37,041 nucleotides of DNA from Acidimicrobiaceae bacterium (GTDB lineage: Bacteria; Actinomycetota; Acidimicrobiia; Acidimicrobiales; RAAP-2): positions 1-37,041 of the forward strand of contig DAHUZS010000074.1 in NCBI GenBank assembly GCA_027315045.1, written 5' to 3'. The position numbers and the translations under genes are program-made. Position 1 is the stretch's first letter. Every line of letters starts with the position of its first letter. Below, piece by piece: positions 18,465 through 26,456 of this stretch. The notes under the pieces are model-generated. The model did no database searches, was not told the DNA's origin, and was given only the letters and a program-made list of their open reading frames with translations.

Positions 18465-19018
18465 CCCCGATCAGCCCCCCCGCCCCCGACGGCTCGAGCG
18501 AGAAGCGGCAGCACTTCGACGCCGAGCCGCCCATGGTCATCGACCCGGCCAAGCGCTACAGCGCCACCATCTCGACCTCCAAGGGGACCATCGTGGTCGC
18601 GCTGGACCCGATCGCAGCCCCGCGCACGGTCAACAACTTCGTGTTCCTGGCCCGGTACCACTACTTCGACGACGTCGTGTTCCACCGGATCATCCCGGGG
18701 TTCGTGATCCAGGGCGGTGACCCCGAGGGCACCGGCCGGGGCGGGCCTGGCTACCGCTTCGCCGACGAGCTGCCCCCGCCCGGCCGTTACCAGATCGGCT
18801 CCCTGGCGATGGCGAACGCCGGCCCCGACACCAACGGGAGCCAGTTCTTCATCGTGACCGGCCGAGACGGCGCCGGTCTCCCGCCCAACTACTCGTTGTT
18901 CGGCGCCGTGGTCTCGGGCGGCGAAGTGGTGCGGGCCATCGATGCCGTGGGCACCCGATCTGGCACCCCCACCGAACGGGTGGTCATGGAGTCGGTCACC
19001 ATCACCGAAGCGGACTGA
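18461..19018 (+). CDS. Cytoplasmic cyclophilin-type peptidyl-prolyl isomerase
   Basis: The 185-residue product has a short variable N-terminus, then one cyclophilin domain with VVFHRIIPGFVIQGGDPEGT, GSLAMANAGPDTNGSQFFIV and YSLFGAVVSGGEVV. The active-site arginine of FHR and the Q-F-F motif are intact. There is no signal peptide or membrane segment, so it should act in the cytoplasm. AAGGAGGT lies just upstream of the ATG at 18461, and the ATG overlaps the TGA of the first cyclophilin by four bases. Translation of the two is therefore coupled, pairing an anchored and a soluble isomerase in one operon. Confidence 0.93.
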   Translation: MTPISPPAPDGSSEKRQHFDAEPPMVIDPAKRYSATISTSKGTIVVALDPIAAPRTVNNFVFLARYHYFDDVVFHRIIPGFVIQGGDPEGTGRGGPGYRFADELPPPGRYQIGSLAMANAGPDTNGSQFFIVTGRDGAGLPPNYSLFGAVVSGGEVVRAIDAVGTRSGTPTERVVMESVTITEAD

Positions 19019-19043
19019 CCCGGGCCGCCCGCCCACGCCCGGG
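19019..19043. terminator. GC-rich inverted repeat between convergent genes, possible terminator
   Basis: CCCGGGC (19019-19025) and GCCCGGG (19037-19043) form a 7-bp stem around an 11-base loop in the 60-bp gap between the convergent cyclophilin and S51-like genes. There is no T-tract on either side, so it can only be called a possible hairpin. Confidence 0.25.
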
Positions 19044-19078
19044 GAAGGGTGGGGCCCCGGGGCGCCGACCAGGGTGCG

Positions 19079-19780
19079 TCAACGGGTCGGGGCGCTGAGG
19101 ACGGCGAGCCCACGCTGGGCCAACGCCCCGTCGACGAAGACGCTCGGCGGCTCGACTCCCGCGGCGCGCCACGCACCCGTCGGGTCCCGGATCAGCGCGG
19201 TCTGCTCGGGTAGTCCGACCACCGGGAGGCCCCTCGGCGCCAGCGTGACCGACCGGTGGAGCTTCACGTCATGGGCGTCCTCGCTCAGATCCCCGTAGTG
19301 GCTGAACACAGCCAGCCCCTCGATCAACCCCAGACCGACCGTGAGCGCGCCTCCCCGGGGGTCGACCATCGGGTCGGTCAGCGCCATCGCCCCGCCCCCG
19401 GCACCGGCGACGACCGCGCCGCCCTGCCAGGCTTCCCGGAGCGCCGCGAACACCGCCGAACCCTTGAGCACCGAGCGCAGGTGCAAGGAGGAGCCTCCCG
19501 AGAGGTAGACGAAGGCGGCTCGGCGCACCAACTCGGCCGCCGCCGGGTCCTCGGCGTCGCTCCGGCTGAGGACCATGAGCCCCTCGACCCGGGCCCCCAG
19601 CTCGGCGAACCACTCGGCCGCCCGCACCACCAGGCGCTCGGGGCGCTCATAAGCGGCTGCGGTGGGCAGGACCAGCACCTCGGTTCCCCCCGAGGCGGCG
19701 AGAAGCTCCTGGTCGAAAGCGCATCCGTCGCGCCACTCGCCGCCGCCGATCAGTGCCAAGGTACCGCCCGAGGACGCCAT
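19079..19780 (-). CDS. Peptidase S51 / type 1 glutamine amidotransferase-like protein lacking the serine nucleophile
   Basis: The 233-residue product follows the S51 (dipeptidase E / cyanophycinase) fold. It has LALIGGGEWRDG at the N-terminus, YLSGGSSLHLRSVL (93-105) and a nucleophile-elbow region VVAGAGGGAMALTDPM (123-138) followed by a DPRGGALTVGLGL block. In active S51 enzymes the elbow reads G-x-S-A-G-A. Here it is G126-A-G128-G-G-A, so the catalytic serine position is Gly (codon GGG at 19399-19397 on the minus strand). Hydrolysis by the usual mechanism therefore seems unlikely; a binding or regulatory role is possible. Family members cleave Asp-X dipeptides or cyanophycin. The ATG at 19780 is 81 bases from the divergent hbd start. 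Confidence 0.78.
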   Translation of the reverse strand: MASSGGTLALIGGGEWRDGCAFDQELLAASGGTEVLVLPTAAAYERPERLVVRAAEWFAELGARVEGLMVLSRSDAEDPAAAELVRRAAFVYLSGGSSLHLRSVLKGSAVFAALREAWQGGAVVAGAGGGAMALTDPMVDPRGGALTVGLGLIEGLAVFSHYGDLSEDAHDVKLHRSVTLAPRGLPVVGLPEQTALIRDPTGAWRAAGVEPPSVFVDGALAQRGLAVLSAPTR

Positions 19781-19861
19781 CTCCTCACTCTCGCACGGCT
19801 GGTCGGGGCACCCGACACCCTCCAGGGTGGTGGCCGGTAGCGGCCGGGTACGATCGCGCCC

Positions 19862-20719
19862 ATGCCGATCGCCAGTGTGGGAGTCATCGGGTCGGGGATC
19901 ATGGGCACCGGGATCGCCGAGGTGGTCGCGGCCGCCGGCTATCGGGTCGTGGTCAAGAGTCGCTCGAAGCAGGGGGCAGAGTCGATGCTCTCCCTGGTGA
20001 AGCGATCGCTCGACCGCCAGATCGAGCGGGGGAACCGCACGGAGGCCGAGCGCGACGAGATCCTGGGGCGCATCTCGCTGACCACCGAGCTGAAGGACCT
20101 GGCCGACCTGGATTTGGTCATCGAGTCCGTCGTCGAGGACCTGGCGGTGAAGCTCGAGCTCTTCGAGGATCTGGACCAGGTGTGCGGACCGGACACGATT
20201 CTCGCCACCAACACCTCGACCCTCCCGGTGGTCGACATCGGGATGGCCACCGGACGCGCCGACAAGGTGTGCGGCATCCACTTCTTCAACCCGGCCCCGG
20301 CCATGAGCCTGGTCGAGATCGTGCGCCCTCTCACCGCGTCGGCCAAGACCGTGGCGACGGCGGTGGAGTTCGCCAGGTCCTGTGGCAAGGAGCCGGTCGA
20401 GGTCGAAGACCGCGCCGGGTTCGTGGTCAACGCGCTGTTGTTCCCCTACCTCAACAACGCCGTGCACCTCCTCGAGCGCAAGGTCGCCGCCAAGGAGGAC
20501 ATCGACGCCGCCATGGTGGGGGGGTGCGGCTTTCCCATGGGGCCGTTCGCACTCCTTGACCTGGTGGGCCTGGACACCTCGGTCGCCATCTTGGACGCGC
20601 TCTACGCGGAGCACCGCGAGCCCCAGTGCTCGCCGGCACCGTTGCTGCGCCGGATGGTGGCCGCCGGGCATCTCGGCCGCAAGTCCGGCCAGGGGTTCTA
20701 CGAGTACAAGCGCCGCTGA
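19862..20719 (+). CDS. hbd: 3-Hydroxybutyryl-CoA dehydrogenase
   Basis: This 285-residue single-function enzyme begins with the NAD site VGVIGSGIMGTGIAEVVAAA. It contains NTSTLPVVDI, the catalytic histidine in CGIHFFNPAPAMSLVEIV, the glutamate of that same motif, and DRAGFVVNALLFPYLNNAV with GGCGFPMGPFALLDLVGLD. It interconverts acetoacetyl-CoA and (S)-3-hydroxybutyryl-CoA. It lies 80 bases upstream of the mutase meaA on the same strand and near the thiolase and Ccr genes, which places it in the acetyl-CoA to crotonyl-CoA arm of the ethylmalonyl-CoA pathway. Confidence 0.95.
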   Translation: MPIASVGVIGSGIMGTGIAEVVAAAGYRVVVKSRSKQGAESMLSLVKRSLDRQIERGNRTEAERDEILGRISLTTELKDLADLDLVIESVVEDLAVKLELFEDLDQVCGPDTILATNTSTLPVVDIGMATGRADKVCGIHFFNPAPAMSLVEIVRPLTASAKTVATAVEFARSCGKEPVEVEDRAGFVVNALLFPYLNNAVHLLERKVAAKEDIDAAMVGGCGFPMGPFALLDLVGLDTSVAILDALYAEHREPQCSPAPLLRRMVAAGHLGRKSGQGFYEYKRR

Positions 20720-20799
20720 GCTGACGGCGCCCGCCGTCGACTTGGGGCGGGCCGCCGATGGCCCTCCACGATCACCGCGGGCACGAAGAAGGTGGTGAC

Positions 20800-22779
20800 A
20801 TGAGCGACGACGAAGCGACCACGAGCCGCAGCCGGCCCTGGGTCATGCGGACCTACTCGGGCCACTCCAACGCCCGGGCTTCCAACGAGCTCTACCGCAC
20901 CAACCTGGCCCGCGGCCAGACCGGGCTGTCCATCGCTTTCGACCTGCCGACCCAGACCGGCTACGACCCCGACGCCCCCCAGGCGTCCGGCGAGGTCGGT
21001 CGGGTCGGGGTCCCGGTGGCCCACCTCGGGCACATGGGCCAGCTCTTCGAGGACATCCCGGTGGCCGAGATGAACACCTCGATGACCATCAACGCCACCG
21101 CTGCCTGGCTCCTCGCGCTCTACGTGGCCCACGCGGAGCAGCGAGGCGTTGACCCCTCGGTGCTCCAGGGCACGACCCAGAACGACATCTTGAAGGAGTA
21201 CCTGAGCCGGGGCACCTACATCTTCTCGCCCGAACCCAGCCTGCGGCTCACGGTCGACACCATCGCCTACACCGTCGGCAACGTCCCGCGCTGGAACCCC
21301 ATCAACGTCTGCAGCTACCACCTCCAGGAGGCCGGCGCGACGCCGGTCCAGGAGGTCGCCTACGCGCTGGCCAACGCCATCGCGGTCCTCGACGGGGTCC
21401 GGGCCTCGGGCAAGGTTGCCGAGGACCGCTTCGACCAGGTCGTCGGACGGATCAGCTTCTTCGTCAACGCCGGGGTCCGCTTCATCGAGGAGACGGCCAA
21501 GATGCGGGCGTTCTCGGAAATGTGGGACCGAATCTGCAAAGAGCGCTATGGGGTGCTCGACGAACGGCTCCGGCGGTTCCGCTACGGGGTGCAGGTGAAC
21601 TCCCTCGGGCTCACCGAGGCCCAGCCGGAGAACAACATCGCCCGCATCGTCCTCGAGACCCTGGGAGTCACCCTGTCCAAGGATGCCCGGGCTCGGGCGA
21701 TCCAGCTCCCGGCCTGGAACGAGGCCTTGGGGCTCCCGCGACCGTGGGACCAGCAGTGGTCGTTGCGGATCCAGCAGATCCTGGCGTTCGAGTCCGATCT
21801 GCTCGAGTACGACGACGTCTTCGAGGGTTCCACAGTCATGGAACGCAAGACCGCGGACCTCCTCGACGCGGCGACGGCCGAGCTCGACGACGTCGTCTCC
21901 CGCGGCGGGGCGTTCTCGGTCGTCGACGAACTGAAGACCCGGCTGGTGCGCAGCCAGGCCGAACGGGTGGCTCGCATCGAGAGCGGCCGCCAGCTGGTGG
22001 TGGGGGTCAACTGCTTCACCGACTCGGCGGAGTCGCCGCTCCCCGCCGACTCGGTGTTCAAGCCCGAGCCCACGGTCGCCGCTGAGCTGCGGGCGGACCT
22101 CGCGGCCTGGCGTCAGAGCCGGGACGTGGCGGCGGTCCGGCGGGCGCTCGACGACCTGCGGCGGGCGGCCGAACGCCCCGACGCCGACCTGATGGCGCCC
22201 ACCCTGGCCCTGGCCCGCGCCGGGGGCACCACCGGTGAGTGGGGTGGCGCCCTGCGCGAGGTGTTCGGCGAGTACCGGGCTCCCACCGGGGTGGCCGGCG
22301 CCCGGGGCGCCCACGCGGGCGAGCTGGCGGACGCTGCCGCCCGGGCCCTGGCCCTGGCCCGGCGCACCGGGTCGCCCCCCCGCCTCCTGGTCGGCAAGCC
22401 GGGCCTCGACGGGCACTCCAACGGGGCCGAACAGATCGCGGTGGCCGCCCGCGACGCCGGCTTCGAGGTCATCTACCAAGGGATCCGGCTCAGCCCCGAG
22501 CAGATCGCCGCTGCCGCCCGGGACGAGGACGTCGACGTGGTCGGGCTCTCGATCCTCTCTGGGTCCCACCTCGAGCTGGTTCCCGAGGTCCTGGACCGCC
22601 TGCGGGCGGCCGGGGTCGACACCACCGTCGTGGTCGGAGGGATCGTCCCGAAGGAGGACGCCGAGGTGCTCCTCGGCAAAGGGGTGGCCGCCGTCTACAC
22701 CCCGAAGGACTTCAAGTTCGCCACCATCCTGGGCGAGCTCCTCGACCTGGTCGAGGAGCGCCGGGAGCGACTCGGCTGA
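20800..22779 (+). CDS. meaA: Ethylmalonyl-CoA mutase / MeaA-like adenosylcobalamin-dependent mutase
   Basis: From the ATG at 20800, with AAGGTGG upstream, the product is 659 residues. It joins an N-terminal acyl-CoA mutase barrel with a C-terminal B12-binding domain in one chain, as in MeaA/Ecm. Barrel motifs typical of this branch are RPWVMRTYSGHS, AFDLPTQTGYDPD, QGTTQNDILKEYLSRGTYIF and YGVQVNSLGLTEAQPENN. Methylmalonyl-CoA mutases instead have a THRGYDSD-type motif, so this is not a standard MCM. The B12 base-off ligand is H539 in GLDGHSNGAEQIA (D-x-H-x-x-G), and the GSHLELVPEV and VVGGIVP loops complete the cofactor pocket. The enzyme rearranges ethylmalonyl-CoA to methylsuccinyl-CoA. It converges on accE, ten bases beyond its stop. 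An in-frame ATG at 20758 is less likely. Confidence 0.93.
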   Translation: MSDDEATTSRSRPWVMRTYSGHSNARASNELYRTNLARGQTGLSIAFDLPTQTGYDPDAPQASGEVGRVGVPVAHLGHMGQLFEDIPVAEMNTSMTINATAAWLLALYVAHAEQRGVDPSVLQGTTQNDILKEYLSRGTYIFSPEPSLRLTVDTIAYTVGNVPRWNPINVCSYHLQEAGATPVQEVAYALANAIAVLDGVRASGKVAEDRFDQVVGRISFFVNAGVRFIEETAKMRAFSEMWDRICKERYGVLDERLRRFRYGVQVNSLGLTEAQPENNIARIVLETLGVTLSKDARARAIQLPAWNEALGLPRPWDQQWSLRIQQILAFESDLLEYDDVFEGSTVMERKTADLLDAATAELDDVVSRGGAFSVVDELKTRLVRSQAERVARIESGRQLVVGVNCFTDSAESPLPADSVFKPEPTVAAELRADLAAWRQSRDVAAVRRALDDLRRAAERPDADLMAPTLALARAGGTTGEWGGALREVFGEYRAPTGVAGARGAHAGELADAAARALALARRTGSPPRLLVGKPGLDGHSNGAEQIAVAARDAGFEVIYQGIRLSPEQIAAAARDEDVDVVGLSILSGSHLELVPEVLDRLRAAGVDTTVVVGGIVPKEDAEVLLGKGVAAVYTPKDFKFATILGELLDLVEERRERLG

Positions 22780-22789
22780 GCCCGGACGG

Positions 22790-23005
22790 TCAGAACCCGG
22801 CCGAGGGCCGGTCCCGGCGCAGAGGGACCGGCTGATTCCACCAGCGGCCGCTGAACCGCCAGTTGTCGTTACCGTTGCGCCACTCGGGCACCGGTTTTGG
22901 CCGGGGCCAGGCCTTCTCCAAGGCGATGGTGATGGCGGCGAGCACGCCCGGGTCGATCTCGGGGCGCGGCCGGAGCCCGGCCGATCCGGCCTTGGCCCCG
23001 CTCAC
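22790..23005 (-). CDS. accE: Acyl-CoA carboxylase epsilon subunit-like protein
   Basis: A 71-residue protein with the features of the small actinobacterial epsilon subunit: an Ala/Leu helix ([16 protein letters not shown]) near the middle, and a C-terminal tail with W and R residues ending around [15 protein letters not shown]. Epsilon stabilises the complex of alpha (biotin carboxylase plus carrier) and beta (carboxyltransferase) in Streptomyces and Mycobacterium acyl-CoA carboxylases. The GTG start at 23005 overlaps the accD stop by four bases (GTGA), so it is translated with its beta partner. The sequence is short and poorly conserved in general; position and the tail motif carry the assignment. 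Confidence 0.78.
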   Translation of the reverse strand: MSGAKAGSAGLRPRPEIDPGVLAAITIALEKAWPRPKPVPEWRNGNDNWRFSGRWWNQPVPLRRDRPSAGF

Positions 23006-24561
23006 AGCGGGACGTTGCCGTGCTTGCGGCGGGGCATCTCTTCGCGCTTGGAGGTGAGGAGGGCGAGGCTCCGCACGAGCACCCGCCGGGTCTCGGCCGG
23101 GGGGATGACATCGTCGACATAGCCCCGCTCGGCGGCGATGTAGGGGTTGGCGTAGCGCTCGGTGTACTCGTTCACCAGCTCATTGCGCCGGGCCACCGAG
23201 TCCGCCGCCGCCGCCAGCTCCCGCCGGTAGAGGATCTCCACCGCCCCCTGCGGGCCCATGACCGCGATCTCGGCCGAGGGCCAGGCGAAGGCGAGGTCGG
23301 CACCGATCGACTTCGAGTTCATGACCACGTAGGCCCCGCCGTACGCCTTGCGGGTGATGATCTGGATCCGCGGCACCGTCGCCTCGCAATAGGCGTAGAG
23401 GAGCTTGGCCCCGTGGCGGATGATGCCGCCGTACTCCTGGTCGGTCCCGGGCAGGAACCCGGGGACGTCGACGAAGGTTACGAGGGGGATGTTGAATGCA
23501 TCGCAGGTCCGGACGAAACGGGCCGCCTTCTCCGAGGAGTCGATGTCGAGGACACCGGCCAAGATCGACGGCTGGTTGCCGACGATGCCCACCACCCGGC
23601 CGTCGATGCGGGCCAGCCCGCAGGTGATGGACATGGCCCAGTGCGGGTGGACTTCGAAGTACTCGCCGTCGTCGACGATGGTCTGGATCACCTTGACCAT
23701 GTCGTAGGGCTGGTTCGGCGACGCCGGGATCAGGTCGACGAGCTCGGGGGTCGCCCGGTCCGGGTCATCCCCCGACGCGACGAGGGGCGGATCCTCCAGG
23801 TTGTTCGAGGGCAGGAACGACAGCAGGTAGCGGACGTCGTCGAGGCACGCCTTCTCGTCGGGGGCGACGAAGGTGGCCACGCCGGACTTGGTGGCATGGC
23901 TCATGGCCCCACCGAGCTCCTCGAGCGTCACCTCCTCGCCGGTCACCGTCTTCACCACGTCGGGGCCGGTGATGAACATGTTGGAGATGCCCTGAACCAT
24001 GAAGATGAAGTCGGTCATGGCCGGCGAGTACACGGCTCCCCCTGCGCACGAGCCGCGGATCACGCTGATCTGGGGGATGACCCCCGATGCCTGGACGTTG
24101 CGGAAGAAGATGCCGCCGTAGGCGTGCAACGACACGACCCCTTCTTGGAGCCGGGCGCCACCACCGTCGTTGATCCCGATCATCGGCACCCCGATCGAGG
24201 TGGCCAGGTCCATGACCTTGTGGATCTTCTCCCCGTGGACCTCGCCGGTGGAGCCGCCGGTGACGGTCGCGTCCTGGGAGAACACGCAGACCCGGCGTCC
24301 GTTGATGGCGCCGAACCCGGTGACCACCCCGTCGGTGTAGGGACGCTTGTCCTCCAGACCCATGCCGTGGGCCCGGTGCCGGGCCAGCATGTCGAGTTCC
24401 TGGAACGAACCGTCGTCGAGCAGGTAGTCGATCCGCTCGCGTGCGGTCATCTTGCCCCGGGAGTGGTGTCGCTCGATGGCGGCAGGCGACCCGGCGCTGA
24501 GGGCTTCAGACCTCCTGGCCAGCAGTTCTTCGAGCCGCTGGTCGTGTTCCACGTCGGTCAC
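23002..24561 (-). CDS. Acyl-CoA (propionyl-CoA) carboxylase, beta subunit
   Basis: A 519-residue carboxyltransferase with two crotonase-like halves. The first half contains [40 protein letters not shown] and [13 protein letters not shown], and an oxyanion-type [14 protein letters not shown]. The second half contains [39 protein letters not shown] and [20 protein letters not shown]. It transfers the carboxyl group from carboxybiotin to an acyl-CoA. The Asp of GADLAFAWP appears to match the residue that favours propionyl-CoA in PccB/AccD5 (family knowledge recalled, not aligned here). No alpha subunit is nearby, so it must be shared from elsewhere. The gene follows the epimerase with a 70-base gap, as in propionate-assimilation clusters, and overlaps accE. 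Confidence 0.94.
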   Translation of the reverse strand: MTDVEHDQRLEELLARRSEALSAGSPAAIERHHSRGKMTARERIDYLLDDGSFQELDMLARHRAHGMGLEDKRPYTDGVVTGFGAINGRRVCVFSQDATVTGGSTGEVHGEKIHKVMDLATSIGVPMIGINDGGGARLQEGVVSLHAYGGIFFRNVQASGVIPQISVIRGSCAGGAVYSPAMTDFIFMVQGISNMFITGPDVVKTVTGEEVTLEELGGAMSHATKSGVATFVAPDEKACLDDVRYLLSFLPSNNLEDPPLVASGDDPDRATPELVDLIPASPNQPYDMVKVIQTIVDDGEYFEVHPHWAMSITCGLARIDGRVVGIVGNQPSILAGVLDIDSSEKAARFVRTCDAFNIPLVTFVDVPGFLPGTDQEYGGIIRHGAKLLYAYCEATVPRIQIITRKAYGGAYVVMNSKSIGADLAFAWPSAEIAVMGPQGAVEILYRRELAAAADSVARRNELVNEYTERYANPYIAAERGYVDDVIPPAETRRVLVRSLALLTSKREEMPRRKHGNVPL

Positions 24562-24631
24562 GCTACCAATCCTGGCGGCACCACTTCGGGGCTGCCCGGG
24601 TTGGCGGGGCCCGCACCGGCCCCCGGGGGTG

Positions 24632-25057
24632 CTACTCCTCGACCAGTTCGATCAGGGTCCCGAAGGTCGACTTCGGATGCAAAAAGGCCACCGTGGTGCC
24701 ACGGGAGCCGGGACGGGGAGCCTCGTCGATGGCTCGGACCCCGGCGTCCCGGGCCGCCTGGAGCGCGACCGCACAGTCCTTCACCCGGTAGCCGACGTGG
24801 TGGAGCCCTTCGCCCCGTTGGGCGAGGAAGCGGGCGACCGTCGAAGTCTTGGCGGTCGGTGTCAGCAGCTGGATGTAGGAGTCGGCCACCCGCACCAGGG
24901 CCTCCTCCACCGAATCGGACTCGACCACCTCCCGGTGCACGACGTGCGCCCCGAAGGTCCGCTCGTAGAAGTCGACCGCCGCGTCGAGGTCGTTGACGGC
25001 GATCGCGACGTGGTCCACCTCGGTGAACAGGCCGTCCGCGGCCAGACCGGGACTCAC
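24632..25057 (-). CDS. mce: Methylmalonyl-CoA / ethylmalonyl-CoA epimerase
   Basis: From the GTG at 25057 the product is 141 residues, the normal size for this vicinal-oxygen-chelate enzyme. Two beta-alpha-beta-beta-beta modules carry the metal ligands: H16 (VDHVAIAV), Q63 (SYIQLLTP), H87 (LHHVGYRV) and E137 (LIELVEE). It interconverts the R and S forms of methylmalonyl-CoA, and in the ethylmalonyl-CoA pathway the same enzyme also handles ethylmalonyl-CoA. Its GTG overlaps the ccr stop (GTGA), which fixes the start and ties the epimerase directly to ethylmalonyl-CoA production by Ccr. Confidence 0.93.
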   Translation of the reverse strand: MSPGLAADGLFTEVDHVAIAVNDLDAAVDFYERTFGAHVVHREVVESDSVEEALVRVADSYIQLLTPTAKTSTVARFLAQRGEGLHHVGYRVKDCAVALQAARDAGVRAIDEAPRPGSRGTTVAFLHPKSTFGTLIELVEE

Positions 25058-26394
25058 GCGCCGTGCCGCCGGAACAGGTTGATCCGGTCCTCCCCGACCC
25101 TGGCCCGCAGCTCGGGGTCGTCGACGCCGAGTCCCTCGGCCGGGGCCAGACACAACACGGCGATCTTGCCCTCGTGGAGGTTCCGATGGACCTGGTACGC
25201 GGCCTCGCCGACCTCTTCGAGGCGGTACACGGCCGAGATCGGCGGCAGGATCTTCCCCTCGCAGACCAACTGGTTGGCGTCCCACGCCTCCCGGTAGTTG
25301 GCGAAGTGGGATCCCTTGATGGTCTTCAGCTTCATCCAGAGGTGGCGGTTGTCGTATTCGATCATGTAGCCCGAGGTGGCGGCGCAGGTGACCACGGTGC
25401 CACCACGCTTCGCGACGAAGACCGACGCGCCCATGGTCGAGCGTCCCGGGTGCTCGAACACGATGTCGGGGTCGTCGCCGACCAGCGCCCGGATGTCCTT
25501 GCCCAGCCGACGCCACTCCGACTCGTCCTGATGGAACTCGTCCTTCCAGAACCGGTAGTCGGCCGCCCTGCGGTCGATCACCGCCTCGACCCCCAGATCG
25601 TTGAGGATCGCGGCCTTGGCCGGTGACGAGACCACGCCGATGGGGGTGCCGCCCCCGTTCAAGACGTACTGGACGGCGAAGCTGCCCAACCCGCCGGTGG
25701 CGCCCCAGACCAGCACACGGTCCCCCTGGCGCACCGAGGCCCCGTTCGGCGAGACCAGCATGCGGTAGGCGGTCGAGTTGCACAGCGCGTTGACCGCCGC
25801 CTCCTCCCAGCTCAGGTGGGGGGGCTTGGGCATCAGCTGGTTGGCCTTGACCAGCGCCAGGTCGGCCAGCCCGCCGAAGTTGGACTCGAAGCCCCAGATC
25901 CGCTGGTTGGCGGCGAGCATCGAGTCGTCGTGGGCACTCGGATCCTGATCGTCCACGAAGTTGCAGTGGACCGTCACCTTGTCCCCGACCTTCCAGTTGC
26001 GCACGGCCGAGCCGGTCCTCAGCACCACGCCGGACGCGTCGGAGCCGACCACGTGGTAGTCGAGGGCATGGCGAGCCCCCCACCGGCTCTCCTTGCCTAG
26101 ACGGTCCAGGAACCCGAAGGTCGGGAGGGGCTCGAAGATCGAGGTCCAGACGGTGTTGAAGTTGATGGCCGAGGCCATCACGGCGATGTAGGCCTCGTCC
26201 GGGGCGAGTTCGGGCACATCGACCTCGCCGACGTGCAACGACTTGCGCGGGTCCTTCTCCGCCGACTCGATCCCCTCGAACAAGCTGGCTTCGTCTCGGC
26301 GGACGAAGGCCGCCCGGTAGGACTCGGGCAACGGCGCCGCAGCCAGGTCCTCGGCAGGGACACCGTCGAGCACAGCCTGAAAGATGTGGTCCAT
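25054..26394 (-). CDS. ccr: Crotonyl-CoA carboxylase/reductase
   Basis: A 446-residue medium-chain dehydrogenase/reductase of the Ccr branch. The NADPH site is VLVWGATGGLGSFAVQYVL. The four residues that hold CO2 in the Kitasatospora setae enzyme (N81, F170, E171, H365) are present: N80 in SAINFNTVWTSIFEP, F169-E170 in IWGFESNFGG and H363 in KGSHFANYREAW. This marks a true carboxylating enzyme rather than a simple enoyl reductase. It converts crotonyl-CoA, CO2 and NADPH to ethylmalonyl-CoA. It is the defining enzyme of the ethylmalonyl-CoA pathway and also feeds polyketide extender units. It is divergent from the thiolase gene and coupled to the epimerase by a GTGA overlap. Confidence 0.96.
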   Translation of the reverse strand: MDHIFQAVLDGVPAEDLAAAPLPESYRAAFVRRDEASLFEGIESAEKDPRKSLHVGEVDVPELAPDEAYIAVMASAINFNTVWTSIFEPLPTFGFLDRLGKESRWGARHALDYHVVGSDASGVVLRTGSAVRNWKVGDKVTVHCNFVDDQDPSAHDDSMLAANQRIWGFESNFGGLADLALVKANQLMPKPPHLSWEEAAVNALCNSTAYRMLVSPNGASVRQGDRVLVWGATGGLGSFAVQYVLNGGGTPIGVVSSPAKAAILNDLGVEAVIDRRAADYRFWKDEFHQDESEWRRLGKDIRALVGDDPDIVFEHPGRSTMGASVFVAKRGGTVVTCAATSGYMIEYDNRHLWMKLKTIKGSHFANYREAWDANQLVCEGKILPPISAVYRLEEVGEAAYQVHRNLHEGKIAVLCLAPAEGLGVDDPELRARVGEDRINLFRRHGA

Positions 26395-26456
26395 GGCCCG
26401 CGAAGATACCCGGGACCCTAAGATTGAGCGTCGGCCAAGGTCAGGGAGGTCTACGC
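26395..26456. promoter_or_regulatory. Divergent promoter region between ccr and thiolase
   Basis: These 62 bases must hold the promoters of both ccr (minus) and the thiolase (plus). TAAGAT at 26419-26424 fits a -10 element for the thiolase, and AGGGAGGT at 26442-26449 is its ribosome-binding site. No good -35 element is seen for either gene. ccr has only a weak ribosome-binding site. Joint control of the two genes from this short segment is plausible. Confidence 0.4.

Noticed and set aside
20758-20799. Upstream ATG at 20758 as the meaA start
   Set aside because: The ATG at 20800 has a better ribosome-binding site and gives the usual short N-terminus before RPWVMRTY.
20698-22569. A 623-residue open frame opposite meaA
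   Set aside because: It is an antisense shadow; the plus strand carries the full mutase and B12-binding motifs.
23020-24996. A 658-residue open frame opposite the carboxylase beta gene
   Set aside because: Low-complexity antisense translation; the minus strand encodes a canonical carboxyltransferase.
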